64,000 nt of DNA from Streptomyces venezuelae. GTDB lineage: Bacteria; Actinomycetota; Actinomycetes; Streptomycetales; Streptomycetaceae. The notes beneath the pieces were generated by a model. It saw only the letters and a list, made by a program, of their open reading frames with translations. It was not told the origin of the DNA and did not search any database. How positions within the stretch are numbered: position 1 is the stretch's first letter; every line of letters begins with the position of its first letter. The stretch is taken from contig NZ_CP029189.1 in NCBI RefSeq assembly GCF_008642275.1, positions 4,132,501-4,196,500 of the forward strand. Reading direction: 5' to 3'. The translations under genes and the position numbers were made by a program. Shown here piece after piece: positions 1-8,975 of the stretch.

Positions 1-374
1 ACCGCCCGGGTCGCGGCCGGCCCGTTCACGGCGTCGATGCAGGCCCGGTCGGGCCCGCCCCGAGCGCCGGGCTGAGGCTCCGGGCCCGCGGCCGCGTCGG
101 TTCGGCGGCTCGCAGCAGGCCACGCGGGGCCATGTGGGGCCATGTGGGCTGCGGGGCCGGCCGCGGTGGGGACCGTCAGCCCGCGTCGGATCCCGTCAGG
201 CCGCGGCGGGCCCGGCGGGTCGCTTCAGGGCCCGTGCGGCCACGCGGGGCCACGGGGCCCCACCAGGCCCCGGGGGATCCCACCAGGCCTCGTGGGGTCC
301 CGCCGGGCCCCGCAAAGCCGGGGCGGGGTCCCGTCAGGCCTCGGAGGCCTCGGAGGCCTCGGCGAGCCCCGGTG
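1..374. other. GC-rich intergenic stretch with short repeats
   Basis: No convincing gene is seen here. The stretch is extremely GC-rich and made of short imperfect repeats, for example GGCCACGCGGGGCC near 120-131 and 240-251 and a 9-bp unit GGCCTCGGA repeated in tandem at 338-364. It lies downstream of the helicase stop at 375. Open frames here lack a ribosome binding site and have repetitive composition. Confidence 0.5.
338..364. repeat. 9-bp tandem repeat, three units
   Basis: GGCCTCGGA occurs twice and is followed by GGCCTCGGC. The same motif underlies the Ala/Ser/Glu-rich tail of the adjacent helicase, so the repeat may have expanded across the stop codon. Confidence 0.6.
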
Positions 375-2918
375 TCAGGCCTCCGGGGCTTCGGAGGCCT
401 CGGCCGCGTCGGAGAGCGGTGCGGCCGAGGCGGCCGGGGATTCCGAGAAGGGTGTGGTGGCCGGGACGGCCGGGGATTCGGAGAGGAGGCGGGTGAGGAG
501 TCGGACGGCGCCGCGCTTGTGCAGGGGCTCGTTGCCGTTGCCGCACTTGGGGGACTGGATGCAGGACGGGCAGCCGGCCTCGCACTCGCAGGCGGCGATC
601 GCGTCGCGGGTCGCCGTCAGCCAGGCGCGGGCCGTGCCGAAGGCGCGCTCCGCGAAGCCGGCGCCGCCGGGGTGGCCGTCGTAGACGAAGACCGTGGGGA
701 GGAGGGTGTCGGGATGCAGCGGCACGGAGACGCCGCCGATGTCCCAGCGGTCGCAGGTGGCGAACAGGGGGAGCATGCCGATGGAGGCGTGCTCGGCGGC
801 GTGCAGGGCGCCGCCCAGGATCTCCGGACTGATCCGGGCCTCGTCGAGCTGCTCCTCGGTCACCGTCCACCACACGGCCCGGGTGCGCAGGGTGCGGGGC
901 GGCAGGTCGAGCTTGGCCTCCCCCAGCACCTCGCCGGTGATCACCTTGCGGCGCAGATAGGAGACGACCTGGTTGGTGACCTCGACGGAGCCGAAGCAGA
1001 GCCGGGCCGAGCCCCAGGGGATCTCGGTCTCGGTCTCCAGGACGGAGATGGAGGTGGTGTCGCGGGCCGTGGTGGTGAAGGGCGGGTCCGCCTGCTCCAC
1101 GAGGGCCGCCGAGTCCTCAAGGTCCAGGTGTTTCACGAGGTACGTGCGGCCCTGGTGGAGGTGGACGGCCCCCTCGTGGACTGCGGTGTGGGCTGCCGAC
1201 TCGTCGACCGTACCCAGCAGCCGGCCGGTCGAGGCTTCCACGATCTGCACCGGGCGGCCGCCGCCGCCCCGGATGTCGGTCAGGTCCGAGGCCCGTTCCC
1301 GGCGGGTCCAGTGCCAGGCGGTCGCCCGGCGGCGCAGCAGTTTCGCCGCTTCGAGCTGAGGAAGGAGTTCCTCGGTCGCCGGGCCGAAGAGTTCCAGGTC
1401 GGCGTCGGTCAGCGGCAGCTCCGCTGCCGCCGCGCAGAGGTGCGGGGCGAGGACGTACGGGTTGTCGGGGTCCAGGACGGTGGCCTCCACCGGCCGCTGG
1501 AACAGCGCCTCCGGGTGGTGGACGAGGTAGGTGTCCAGCGGGTCGTCCCGGGCGACCAGTACGGCCAGGGCGCCCTGGCCCGAGCGCCCCGCGCGGCCCG
1601 CCTGCTGCCACAGGGAGGCCCGGGTGCCCGGGTAGCCGGTGATCAGCACGGCGTCCAGGCCGGATACGTCCACGCCCAGCTCCAGGGCCGTCGTGGCGGC
1701 CAGCCCGAGCAGCTCGCCGGAGTGCAGGGCCCGCTCCAGGGCCCGGCGCTCCTCGGGGAGGTAGCCGCCCCGGTACGCGGCGACGCGCCGGGGCAGCGAA
1801 CGGTCGACGGACGCGAGCCGTTCCTGGGCGATCACGGAGATCAGCTCGGCTCCGCGCCGGGAGCGGACGAAGGCGACCGTGCGGACCCCCTGGACCACCA
1901 GGTCGGTCAGCAGGTCGGCGGTCTCGGCGGTGGCCGTACGGCGTACGGGGGCACCTTTCTCGCCGCGCAGCTCGGTCAGGAGCGGCGGCTCCCAGAGGGC
2001 GAAGACCACCTCGCCCCGCGGCGAGGCGTCGTCGGTGATCTCGGTCACCCGTACGCCGGTCAGCCGGGACGCGGCGGCCGCCGGGTCGCTCGCGGTGGCG
2101 GAGGCCAGCAGGAAGACGGGTTCCGCGCCGTAACGGGCGCAGAGCCGCCGCAGTCGCCGCAGCACCTGTGCCACATGGGAGCCGAAGACCCCGCGGTAGG
2201 TGTGGCACTCGTCGATCACGACGTAGCGCAGGGCCCGCAGGAAGGAGGACCAGCGGGGGTGGGCCGGCAGGATCCCGCGGTGCAGCATGTCGGGGTTGGT
2301 CAGGACGTAGTTCGCGTACTGCCGCACCCATTCGCGCTCCTCGACGGGCGTGTCCCCGTCGTAGACCGCGGGGCGTACGGCGTTGCCCAGCGGGGCGGCC
2401 AGTTCCCGTACGGCGCGCCGCTGGTCGGCCGCCAGGGCCTTGGTGGGGGCCAGGTACAGGGCGGTCGCGCCCCGGCCGTTCGGGGCCTCGGCGCCGTCCG
2501 CGAGGGCGGAGAGCACGGGCGCGAGGTAGGCGAGGGACTTGCCCGAGGCGGTTCCGGTGGCCACGACCACGGACGTTCCGTCGAGGGCGAGCTCGGCCGC
2601 CGCGGCCTGGTGTTCCCACGGATGGTCGATTCCGGCCGATCCGATTGCGGCTACGACGTCTGTTCGGATGCGGTCCGGCCAGACTGCATGACGACCCGCC
2701 CGAGGGGGCAAGTGCTCCGTATGGGTGATGCGCGCAGCACGGGAAGGCCCCCGTGACAGGCGGTCCAGGACCGCGTCGGGGGTGGGTCGTGGGTCCGCGG
2801 GTGCCGTGGGCCGTCCGGGACCAGATGTGTTGGCCATCGGAACCGAGTGTGTCACCGGCGTGCGGGACAATGGTCCGAAGGCGTCGTGCGCGCCTGCCGG
2901 TAAGTGATTGAATGCCAT
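375..2918 (-). CDS. DEAD/DEAH-box helicase with DUF1998 (MrfA/YprA-like)
   Basis: ATP-dependent superfamily 2 DNA helicase of 847 residues, probably acting in DNA repair, like Bacillus MrfA (family knowledge). Visible motifs in order are the P-loop TGTASGKS, the DECH-type box VIDECHTYRG, LASATAS (motif III), a second RecA lobe, and QAGRAGRSGQ (motif VI). The C-terminal DUF1998 part carries a four-cysteine cluster CECEAGCPSCIQSPKC, as expected for metal binding in MrfA-type proteins. The last 30 residues are a low-complexity Ala/Ser/Glu/Pro tail. The frame is open to 3074, but an upstream start would overlap bldG; ATG at 2918 (MAFNHLPAG) agrees with the start I remember for Streptomyces orthologues. 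It is divergent from bldG with a 70-bp gap. Confidence 0.88.
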   Translation of the reverse strand: MAFNHLPAGAHDAFGPLSRTPVTHSVPMANTSGPGRPTAPADPRPTPDAVLDRLSRGPSRAARITHTEHLPPRAGRHAVWPDRIRTDVVAAIGSAGIDHPWEHQAAAAELALDGTSVVVATGTASGKSLAYLAPVLSALADGAEAPNGRGATALYLAPTKALAADQRRAVRELAAPLGNAVRPAVYDGDTPVEEREWVRQYANYVLTNPDMLHRGILPAHPRWSSFLRALRYVVIDECHTYRGVFGSHVAQVLRRLRRLCARYGAEPVFLLASATASDPAAAASRLTGVRVTEITDDASPRGEVVFALWEPPLLTELRGEKGAPVRRTATAETADLLTDLVVQGVRTVAFVRSRRGAELISVIAQERLASVDRSLPRRVAAYRGGYLPEERRALERALHSGELLGLAATTALELGVDVSGLDAVLITGYPGTRASLWQQAGRAGRSGQGALAVLVARDDPLDTYLVHHPEALFQRPVEATVLDPDNPYVLAPHLCAAAAELPLTDADLELFGPATEELLPQLEAAKLLRRRATAWHWTRRERASDLTDIRGGGGRPVQIVEASTGRLLGTVDESAAHTAVHEGAVHLHQGRTYLVKHLDLEDSAALVEQADPPFTTTARDTTSISVLETETEIPWGSARLCFGSVEVTNQVVSYLRRKVITGEVLGEAKLDLPPRTLRTRAVWWTVTEEQLDEARISPEILGGALHAAEHASIGMLPLFATCDRWDIGGVSVPLHPDTLLPTVFVYDGHPGGAGFAERAFGTARAWLTATRDAIAACECEAGCPSCIQSPKCGNGNEPLHKRGAVRLLTRLLSESPAVPATTPFSESPAASAAPLSDAAEASEAPEA

Positions 2919-2988
2919 CGCGGCAGCCAATCCCTCGCCTACCTTCGGGTGAGGGGGCGTCGCTCGATAGCAAGGTGCTGGAGGATCC

Positions 2989-3330
2989 GTGGACCTGTCC
3001 CTGTCGACTCGCACTGTCGGCGACCGTACGGTCGTGGAGGTCGGTGGCGAGATTGATGTGTATACCGCGCCCAAGCTGCGCGAGCAGTTGGTCGAGTTGG
3101 TGAACGACGGCAGCTACCACCTGGTTGTCGACATGGAGCGGGTGGACTTCCTCGACTCCACCGGTCTTGGTGTGCTCGTGGGCGGCCTCAAGCGCGTCCG
3201 TGCGCACGAGGGCTCGCTCCGTCTGGTGTGCAACCAGGAGCGCATCCTGAAGATCTTCCGCATCACCGGTCTGACCAAGGTGTTTCCGATTCACACCACG
3301 GTGGAAGACGCCGTCAACGCCACCGACTGA
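2989..3330 (+). CDS. bldG: Anti-sigma factor antagonist BldG
   Basis: STAS-domain anti-anti-sigma factor of 113 residues, nearly identical to my memory of S. coelicolor BldG, which is needed for aerial mycelium formation and antibiotic production. The phosphorylation site is present in [10 protein letters not shown] as Ser57; the unphosphorylated form binds anti-sigma factors. The start is GTG preceded by GGAGG at 2980-2984. The next gene, 122 bp downstream, is its classical neighbour encoding an anti-sigma factor, so the pair forms a partner-switching module. A weak inverted repeat (2933-2956) lies in the leader. Confidence 0.96.
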   Translation: MDLSLSTRTVGDRTVVEVGGEIDVYTAPKLREQLVELVNDGSYHLVVDMERVDFLDSTGLGVLVGGLKRVRAHEGSLRLVCNQERILKIFRITGLTKVFPIHTTVEDAVNATD

Positions 3331-3452
3331 CGGCTCCGCGCGGCTTCCTGTGGCCTCCGGGCGGCAGGGGGCCGGCAAGGAGAGCGGGGGTACCGGGCCA
3401 TGGTCGGCCCGGGCCCCTGTCAAGGCACGCCCGTAGTCCGAGGGGGATGCGC

Positions 3453-3893
3453 ATGGCCACCGTTGAACTGCGCTTCAGCGCCCAGCCCGAACACGTCCGG
3501 ACGGCCCGCCTGGTCGCGGCCGCCGTGGCGCGCCGGGTCGGCGTGGAGGAAGCCGTCCTCGACGAGGTCCGCCTCGCCGTGGGTGAGGCCTGTTCGCGTG
3601 CCGTCGGACTCCATCGGAGCAACGGACTGACCGCGCCCGTCCGGGTGGTGCTGACCGAGGACGACAAGGTGTTCTCCATCGAGGTCGGCGACGAGGTCCC
3701 CGGGCCGTCCGGCAGCGCGGCCGACGCCGTGCCCGGCATCACCGCCGTCCTGGAGTCCGAGGGCGAGACCGAGGACGAGATGGGTCTCGCGGTGATCAGC
3801 GGGCTCGTCGACGACGTCGAGGTGAGCAACGGTGAATCGGGCGGGACCATCCGGATGAGCTGGCCCGTCTCCGGGGTCTCCGAGCTTCCCTGA
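3453..3893 (+). CDS. BldG-associated anti-sigma factor (HATPase_c_2)
   Basis: RsbW-like serine kinase/anti-sigma protein of 146 residues, the expected partner of BldG and of stress or developmental sigma factors. The N-terminal part (residues 1-60) holds the helix LDEVRLAVGEACSRAVG, equivalent to the ATP-binding N-box, and the C-terminal part the conserved stretch ending in GGTIRMSW. The usual Asn of the N-box (as in ELVTNA) is replaced by Arg, so ATP binding or kinase activity may be altered. ATG 3453 is preferred over ATG 3447 because AGGGGG at 3441-3446 sits six bases before it. A strong terminator follows at 3946. Confidence 0.9.
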   Translation: MATVELRFSAQPEHVRTARLVAAAVARRVGVEEAVLDEVRLAVGEACSRAVGLHRSNGLTAPVRVVLTEDDKVFSIEVGDEVPGPSGSAADAVPGITAVLESEGETEDEMGLAVISGLVDDVEVSNGESGGTIRMSWPVSGVSELP

Positions 3894-3945
3894 GACCTTC
3901 CGCCATCCGCCGGTGCTTAATCCTTCGTATCTTCGGATCTTTATC

Positions 3946-3973
3946 AAGGCCCTGCTGAGCAGGGCCTTTTTCA
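3946..3973 (+). terminator. Rho-independent terminator after the bldG operon
   Basis: A perfect 10-bp stem (3946-3955 with 3959-3968), loop TGA, is followed by a run of T residues. It separates the bldG/anti-sigma unit from hppA. Confidence 0.9.
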
Positions 3974-4103
3974 TTTCTCCGGATCTTCTCTAGATCAATG
4001 ATGAGGCGTCAATGCCTTTGCCCCATTACCACTTTCGAGGGTAATGGAGTGACGCGATCTATTGCTGAGGAGCGAGAGCACGCCAATTGCGTTTCCTGCG
4101 CAC

Positions 4104-4132
4104 TGTTTTGATCGGGGCGCGCTCCCTACAAT
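4104..4132 (+). promoter_or_regulatory. Candidate hppA promoter
   Basis: TACAAT at 4127-4132 is a good -10 box in an otherwise AT-poor genome, and TGTTTT 17 bases upstream could serve as a weak -35. This would give a leader of about 30 bases with the AGGAGG site at 4161. Confidence 0.45.
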
Positions 4133-4170
4133 CCGTCCACATCTTGAGCTCATCACGTCAAGGAGGACGA

Positions 4171-6573
4171 ATGACGGGGCTCTTCACCCCCATTGCGCCG
4201 GATCGCACCACGGATCTGGCAGCTGCAGTACTCACCGATGACAATCGGCTCATCGTGATCGTCATCGCGGCCGTGGCACTCGCCGCACTCGTCGTCGCGC
4301 AGATCCTGGTCCGCCAGGTCCTCGCCGCCGACGAGGGAACCGACAGCATGAAGAGGATCGCCGCAGCCGTCCAGGAAGGCGCCAACGCCTACCTCGGCCG
4401 GCAGCTGCGCACCCTCGGCATCTTCGCCGTCGTGGTCTTCTTCCTGCTCTTCCTGCTCCCCGCCGACGACTGGACGCAGCGGGGCGGGCGCTCCGCCTTC
4501 TTCCTCGTGGGCGCCATCTTCTCGGCCGCCACCGGCTACATCGGCATGCGCCTGGCGGTCCGCGCCAACGTCCGCGTCGCCGCTGCCGCACGTGAGGCCA
4601 CCCCGGCCGAGGGGGAGCCCGCCAGGGACCTGACCGAGGTCTCCCACAAGGCGATGAAGATCGCCTTCCGGACGGGCGGCGTCGTCGGCATGTTCACCGT
4701 CGGCCTCGGCCTCCTGGGCGCCTCCTGCGTCGTCCTGGTCTACGCCGCCGACGCCCCCAAGGTCCTGGAGGGCTTCGGTCTCGGTGCCGCCCTGATCGCG
4801 ATGTTCATGCGCGTGGGCGGCGGAATCTTCACCAAGGCCGCCGACGTCGGCGCCGACCTGGTCGGCAAGGTCGAGCAGGGCATTCCGGAGGACGACCCGC
4901 GCAATGCCGCGACCATCGCCGACAACGTGGGCGACAACGTCGGAGACTGCGCCGGAATGGCGGCCGACCTCTTCGAGTCCTACGCCGTCACCCTGGTGGC
5001 CGCGCTCATCCTCGGCAAGGCCGCCTTCGGCGACCTGGGACTCGCCTTCCCGCTGATCGTGCCCGCGATCGGCGTCATCACCGCGATGATCGGCATCTTC
5101 GCGGTCTCCCCGCGCCGCAGCGACCGCAGCGGCATGACCGCCATCAACCGCGGCTTCTTCATCTCCGCCGTGATCTCCCTGGCGCTGGTCGCGATCGCCG
5201 TCTACGCCTACCTGCCGGCCACCTACAAGGAGCTCGTCGGCGTCGAGAACCCGGCGATCACCAACCACACCGGTGACCCGCGGATCCTGGCCGTCGTCGC
5301 CGTCGCCATCGGCATCGTGCTCGCGGCCCTGATCCAGCAGCTGACCGGCTACTTCACCGAGACCAACCGGCGCCCCGTCCGGGACATCGGCAAGTCCTCC
5401 CTGACGGGAGCCGCCACCGTCGTCCTCGCCGGGATCTCGGTGGGCCTGGAGTCCGCCGTCTACACGGCGCTGCTCATCGGCCTCGGCGTCTACGGCGCGT
5501 TCCTGCTCGGCGGTACGTCGATCCTGCTCGCGCTCTTCGCGGTGGCCCTGGCCGGCACCGGCCTGCTCACCACCGTCGGCGTCATCGTCGCCATGGACAC
5601 CTTCGGGCCCGTCTCCGACAACGCCCAGGGCATCGCCGAGATGTCCGGCGACGTCGAGGGCGCCGGTGCGCAGGTCCTGACCGACCTGGACGCCGTGGGC
5701 AACACCACGAAGGCCATCACCAAGGGCATCGCCATCGCCACGGCCGTGCTCGCCGCGGCGGCGCTCTTCGGCTCGTACAACGACGCGATCGCCGCCGCGG
5801 TCAAGGAAGTCGGTGCCAAGGCCGGGGAGCTGAACCTCAGCCTGGACATCGCACAGCCCAACAACCTCGTCGGGCTGATCCTGGGCGCGGCCGTGGTGTT
5901 CCTGTTCTCCGGCCTCGCCATCAACGCCGTCTCCCGCTCCGCGGGAGCCGTCGTCTACGAGGTGCGCCGCCAGTTCCGCGAGCACCCCGGGATCATGGAC
6001 TACAGCGAGAAGCCCGAGTACGGGCGCGTCGTGGACATCTGCACCAAGGACGCGCTGCGCGAGCTCGCCACGCCCGGCCTGCTCGCCGTGCTCACCCCGA
6101 TCGCCGTGGGCTTCTCCCTCGGCGTGGGCGCGCTCGGCTCCTTCCTCGCCGGCGCCATCGGCACGGGCACCCTGATGGCGGTCTTCCTCGCCAACTCCGG
6201 CGGCGCGTGGGACAACGCGAAGAAGCTCGTGGAGGACGGTCACCACGGCGGCAAGGGCAGTGAGGCCCACGAGGCGGTCGTCATCGGCGACACGGTCGGC
6301 GACCCGTTCAAGGACACCGCGGGTCCCGCGATCAACCCGCTGCTCAAGGTCATGAACCTGGTCGCGCTGCTGATCGCCCCCGCGGTCGTGCAGTTCAGCT
6401 ACGGCGGGGACAGCAGCCCGCTCGTGCGGGCCGTCGTGGCCGTCCTCGCGATCGGGGTCATCATCGGCGCGGTCTACATCTCCAAGCGCCGTGGCATCGC
6501 CGTCGGCGACGAGACCGACGGCGGAGCCGCCGAGCGGGTGGCCCAGTCGGCCGACCCGGCGACGGTCTCCTGA
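4171..6573 (+). CDS. hppA: K+-independent membrane proton-translocating pyrophosphatase
   Basis: Integral membrane enzyme of 800 residues that couples PPi hydrolysis to proton export. About 16 hydrophobic segments are visible. The catalytic loop contains DVGADLVGKVE and, further on, DNVGDNVGDCAGMAADLFE; a second acidic loop near the C-terminus has GDTVGDPFKDTAGPA. The signature GNTTKA places Lys at residue 514; family knowledge assigns Lys here to the K+-independent type and Ala to the K+-dependent type. Start ATG 4171 follows a perfect AGGAGG (4161-4166); the longer frame from 4087 has no such site. The gene is monocistronic between two terminators. A soluble pyrophosphatase is also encoded at 45483. 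Confidence 0.96.
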   Translation: MTGLFTPIAPDRTTDLAAAVLTDDNRLIVIVIAAVALAALVVAQILVRQVLAADEGTDSMKRIAAAVQEGANAYLGRQLRTLGIFAVVVFFLLFLLPADDWTQRGGRSAFFLVGAIFSAATGYIGMRLAVRANVRVAAAAREATPAEGEPARDLTEVSHKAMKIAFRTGGVVGMFTVGLGLLGASCVVLVYAADAPKVLEGFGLGAALIAMFMRVGGGIFTKAADVGADLVGKVEQGIPEDDPRNAATIADNVGDNVGDCAGMAADLFESYAVTLVAALILGKAAFGDLGLAFPLIVPAIGVITAMIGIFAVSPRRSDRSGMTAINRGFFISAVISLALVAIAVYAYLPATYKELVGVENPAITNHTGDPRILAVVAVAIGIVLAALIQQLTGYFTETNRRPVRDIGKSSLTGAATVVLAGISVGLESAVYTALLIGLGVYGAFLLGGTSILLALFAVALAGTGLLTTVGVIVAMDTFGPVSDNAQGIAEMSGDVEGAGAQVLTDLDAVGNTTKAITKGIAIATAVLAAAALFGSYNDAIAAAVKEVGAKAGELNLSLDIAQPNNLVGLILGAAVVFLFSGLAINAVSRSAGAVVYEVRRQFREHPGIMDYSEKPEYGRVVDICTKDALRELATPGLLAVLTPIAVGFSLGVGALGSFLAGAIGTGTLMAVFLANSGGAWDNAKKLVEDGHHGGKGSEAHEAVVIGDTVGDPFKDTAGPAINPLLKVMNLVALLIAPAVVQFSYGGDSSPLVRAVVAVLAIGVIIGAVYISKRRGIAVGDETDGGAAERVAQSADPATVS

Positions 6574-6630
6574 CCTGCAGACCTCCCCCGCGGCACGGGC
6601 GGGGCCGGGCAGGGCCGGCCGGTACGCCCG

Positions 6631-6676
6631 AAAGGCGGATGGGCGGCGCGGACTCACGCGCCGTCTGTCCGCCTTT
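6631..6676 (+). terminator. Long hairpin terminator after hppA
   Basis: Positions 6631-6650 pair with 6657-6676 over 20 bp including three G-T wobbles, with a six-base loop. The stem begins with AAA and ends with TTT. Confidence 0.85.
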
Positions 6677-6738
6677 GTGCGTCCCCGGAGGCCGGACGTG
6701 TATCTTCCGGGCCGAGAGCCTTCGAAGGGACCAATCCG

Positions 6739-7302
6739 GTGAACAAGAAGATTGCGGCCGCGTTGTCGGGCGGTGCGGCACTGATGCTCGTCCTGTCCGG
6801 ATGCGGCGGGGACGAGACCGACCAGAAGGCCGGCTCCTGGGCCAAGAAGGTCTGCGACCAGTGGCAGCCCCAGATCGAGAAGATCGAAGCCGCCAACGTC
6901 GAGATCAAGCGGGTGGCCTCGGAAAGCAGCAAGCCCGACGAGGTCCAGAAGACCGACTCGGCGGCCTTCGCGACCATGACCGAGTCGTACAAGGCGATGG
7001 CCGACGCCCTGCGGTCGGCGGGCGTTCCGCCGGTCAAGAACGGCGCCGCGACCCAGGAGGCGGCGGCCAAGGGCTTCGAGACGACCTCCACGGGCTACGC
7101 CGACCTGAAGGCGAAGACCGACGCCCTCGACCCCCAGGACAAGGCGAAGTTCGCCGACGGCCTCAAGGAGGTCGCGGGCGGGCTCAAGGACGTGACGAAG
7201 GGCGGTCAGGACGCGCTCGCCCAGCTCAAGGCGGGTGGCCTCGGCACGGCGATCAACGGGCAGAAGGGTTGCCAGGTGACGACGGCACCGGCGGCCTCCT
7301 AG
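6739..7302 (+). CDS. Small secreted lipoprotein, unknown function
   Basis: Protein of 187 residues with a short Lys-containing N-terminus, a hydrophobic segment and the lipobox LSGC, so it should be exported, acylated on the Cys and anchored to the outer face of the membrane. The mature part is hydrophilic, predicted to be mostly helical (many Lys/Glu/Ala heptad-like stretches such as DALRSAGVPPVKNG and FADGLKEVAGGLKDVTKGG), with two further cysteines (VCDQW and KGCQV) that could pair. Start GTG 6739 follows GAAGGGA. It lies alone after the hppA terminator. I do not recognise a specific function. Confidence 0.8.
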   Translation: MNKKIAAALSGGAALMLVLSGCGGDETDQKAGSWAKKVCDQWQPQIEKIEAANVEIKRVASESSKPDEVQKTDSAAFATMTESYKAMADALRSAGVPPVKNGAATQEAAAKGFETTSTGYADLKAKTDALDPQDKAKFADGLKEVAGGLKDVTKGGQDALAQLKAGGLGTAINGQKGCQVTTAPAAS

Positions 7303-7311
7303 CAGCACGGC

Positions 7312-7325
7312 CGGCCCGCTCGGGC
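7312..7325 (+). terminator. Weak hairpin after the lipoprotein gene
   Basis: GGCCC/GGGCC with a four-base loop, 10 bases after the stop codon and without a T run. It may contribute to termination but is short. Confidence 0.3.
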
Positions 7326-7433
7326 CGTGTTCCGTGCGCACACGCCCTGGGGCGGCCGGGGGCCCGGAAGGGGCCGCGGCCGCCCTTTCGCGGCTGCGGG
7401 CCCGGTGTGATCGGCAGGACGCGTCCCAGCGGA

Positions 7434-7439
7434 CACAAT
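7434..7439 (+). promoter_or_regulatory. Candidate -10 box of a leaderless methyltransferase mRNA
   Basis: CACAAT lies exactly six bases before GTG 7446 and no ribosome binding site is visible, so transcription may start at the start codon. The box deviates from TANNNT at its first base. Confidence 0.4.
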
Positions 7440-7445
7440 GGACGC

Positions 7446-8975
7446 GTGAGTACCACCAGCCTCCCCAAGCCCGACCGCGCCCCCGAGCTCCGCGCCGCCC
7501 TGCTCGCCGCCGGTTTCACCGCCGACGGGCTGCTCGACCTGCTCGGCGCCCCCGCCTACGCCGCGCTGGCCCGCAGCGAGACCGTCCCTGCCCTGCGCGC
7601 CACCCGTGGCCCGGGCGACGGAGCGCTCGCGAGCCTGGTCCGGCTGTTCCTGCTCCAGCAGCCGGAGCCGTACGAGCACGCCGCGCGGGCGCTGCCCGTC
7701 GATGCCGCGCTGGCCGACGGCTGGCTGCGGCTGGAGGAGGTCGCCGACGGCGAGGACAGGGTGCACGCCACTGTCGACGTGCGCCCGTACGGAGGCCCGG
7801 ACGGCGAGGACTGGTTCATCGTCTCCGACCTCGGCTGCTCCGTCGGCGGGGCCGGCGGGATCGGCAGCCGCGAGGAGGGCGTGGTCCTCGGCGTCGGCGG
7901 CGCCTCCACCACCCTGGCCGGGATCACCGTCCGCACCCCGGTCGGCTCCGCACTCGACGTCGGCACCGGATCCGGAATCCAGGCGCTGCACGCGTCCCGG
8001 CACGCCATCAGGGTCACCGCCACCGACGTCAACCCCAGGGCCCTGGAATTCACCCGTCTGACGCTGGCCCTGTCGGGGGCCCCGGAAGCGGAGCTGCTCA
8101 CGGGGTCGCTCTTCGAGCCGGTCGGCGAGGCCACGTACGACCTCATCGTGTCGAACCCGCCGTTCGTGATCTCCCCCGGCGCCCGGCTGACGTACCGGGA
8201 CGGGGGTATGGGCGGCGACGACCTGTGCCGGACCCTGGTGCAGGAGGCCGGCGCGCGGCTCAACCCGGGCGGGTACGCGCAGTTCCTCGGCAACTGGCAG
8301 CACGTGGACGGCGAGGACTGGCGTGACCGGCTGCGCTCCTGGGTGCCGCGCGGCTGTGACGCCTGGATCGTGCAGCGTGACGTGCAGGACGTGACGCAGT
8401 ACGCGGAGCTGTGGCTGCGCGACGCGGGCGACCACCGGACCGACCCGGCCGAGTACGCGCGGCGGTACGAGGACTGGCTGGACGAGTTCGAGGCCCGCGG
8501 GACCAAGTCCGTCGGTTTCGGCTGGATCACCTTGCGCCGGACGGACGCGGCCGAGCCCTCGATCGTGGTCGAGGAGTGGCCCCACACGGTGGAGCAGCCG
8601 CTCGGTGAGGCCGTCCTGGCCCACTTCGCGCGCCAGGACTACCTGCGGCAGCACGACGACGCGGCCCTGCTGGAGGCCTATTTCGCACTGGCCGAGGAAG
8701 TGGTCCAGGAGCAGGTCGGCGCGCCCGGCGCGGAGGATCCGGAACACGTCGTGCTCCGGCAGAACCGCGGAATGCGGCGCGCCACGAAGGTCGACACGGT
8801 CGGCGCCGGCTTCGCCGGAGTGTGTGACGGCTCACTGACCGCGGGCCGGATCCTGGACGCGATCGCCCAGCTGGTCCAGGAAGACCCGGTCGTGCTGCGG
8901 GACCGCACTCCTGAGGCCATCCGGCTGCTGGTCGAGCAGGGCTTCCTGGACCCCGTGACGGGTCCCGCGCGGTAG
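7446..8975 (+). CDS. SAM-dependent methyltransferase, N5-glutamine/small-molecule type
   Basis: Class I methyltransferase of 509 residues. The N-terminal 150 residues form a winged-helix-like extension (TADGLLDLLGAPAYAALARSE). The SAM-binding motif I is ALDVGTGSGIQALHAS near residue 180, and the catalytic IVSNPPFVISP (NPPF box) is typical of enzymes methylating planar nitrogen such as glutamine or adenine. A further C-terminal region of about 180 residues is specific to this actinobacterial family. Start GTG 7446 is chosen because the MTase domain begins shortly after and longer frames run through the lipoprotein gene. The substrate cannot be read from sequence; protein or RNA targets are both possible. 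Confidence 0.85.
   Translation: MSTTSLPKPDRAPELRAALLAAGFTADGLLDLLGAPAYAALARSETVPALRATRGPGDGALASLVRLFLLQQPEPYEHAARALPVDAALADGWLRLEEVADGEDRVHATVDVRPYGGPDGEDWFIVSDLGCSVGGAGGIGSREEGVVLGVGGASTTLAGITVRTPVGSALDVGTGSGIQALHASRHAIRVTATDVNPRALEFTRLTLALSGAPEAELLTGSLFEPVGEATYDLIVSNPPFVISPGARLTYRDGGMGGDDLCRTLVQEAGARLNPGGYAQFLGNWQHVDGEDWRDRLRSWVPRGCDAWIVQRDVQDVTQYAELWLRDAGDHRTDPAEYARRYEDWLDEFEARGTKSVGFGWITLRRTDAAEPSIVVEEWPHTVEQPLGEAVLAHFARQDYLRQHDDAALLEAYFALAEEVVQEQVGAPGAEDPEHVVLRQNRGMRRATKVDTVGAGFAGVCDGSLTAGRILDAIAQLVQEDPVVLRDRTPEAIRLLVEQGFLDPVTGPAR

Noticed and set aside
4153..7341. Very long open frames antisense to hppA, topA, tmk and others (600-1200 codons)
   Set aside because: They are by-products of high GC content opposite genuine genes, lack ribosome binding sites and have repetitive His/Gly/Arg/Asp or Ala/Pro compositions with no recognisable motifs.
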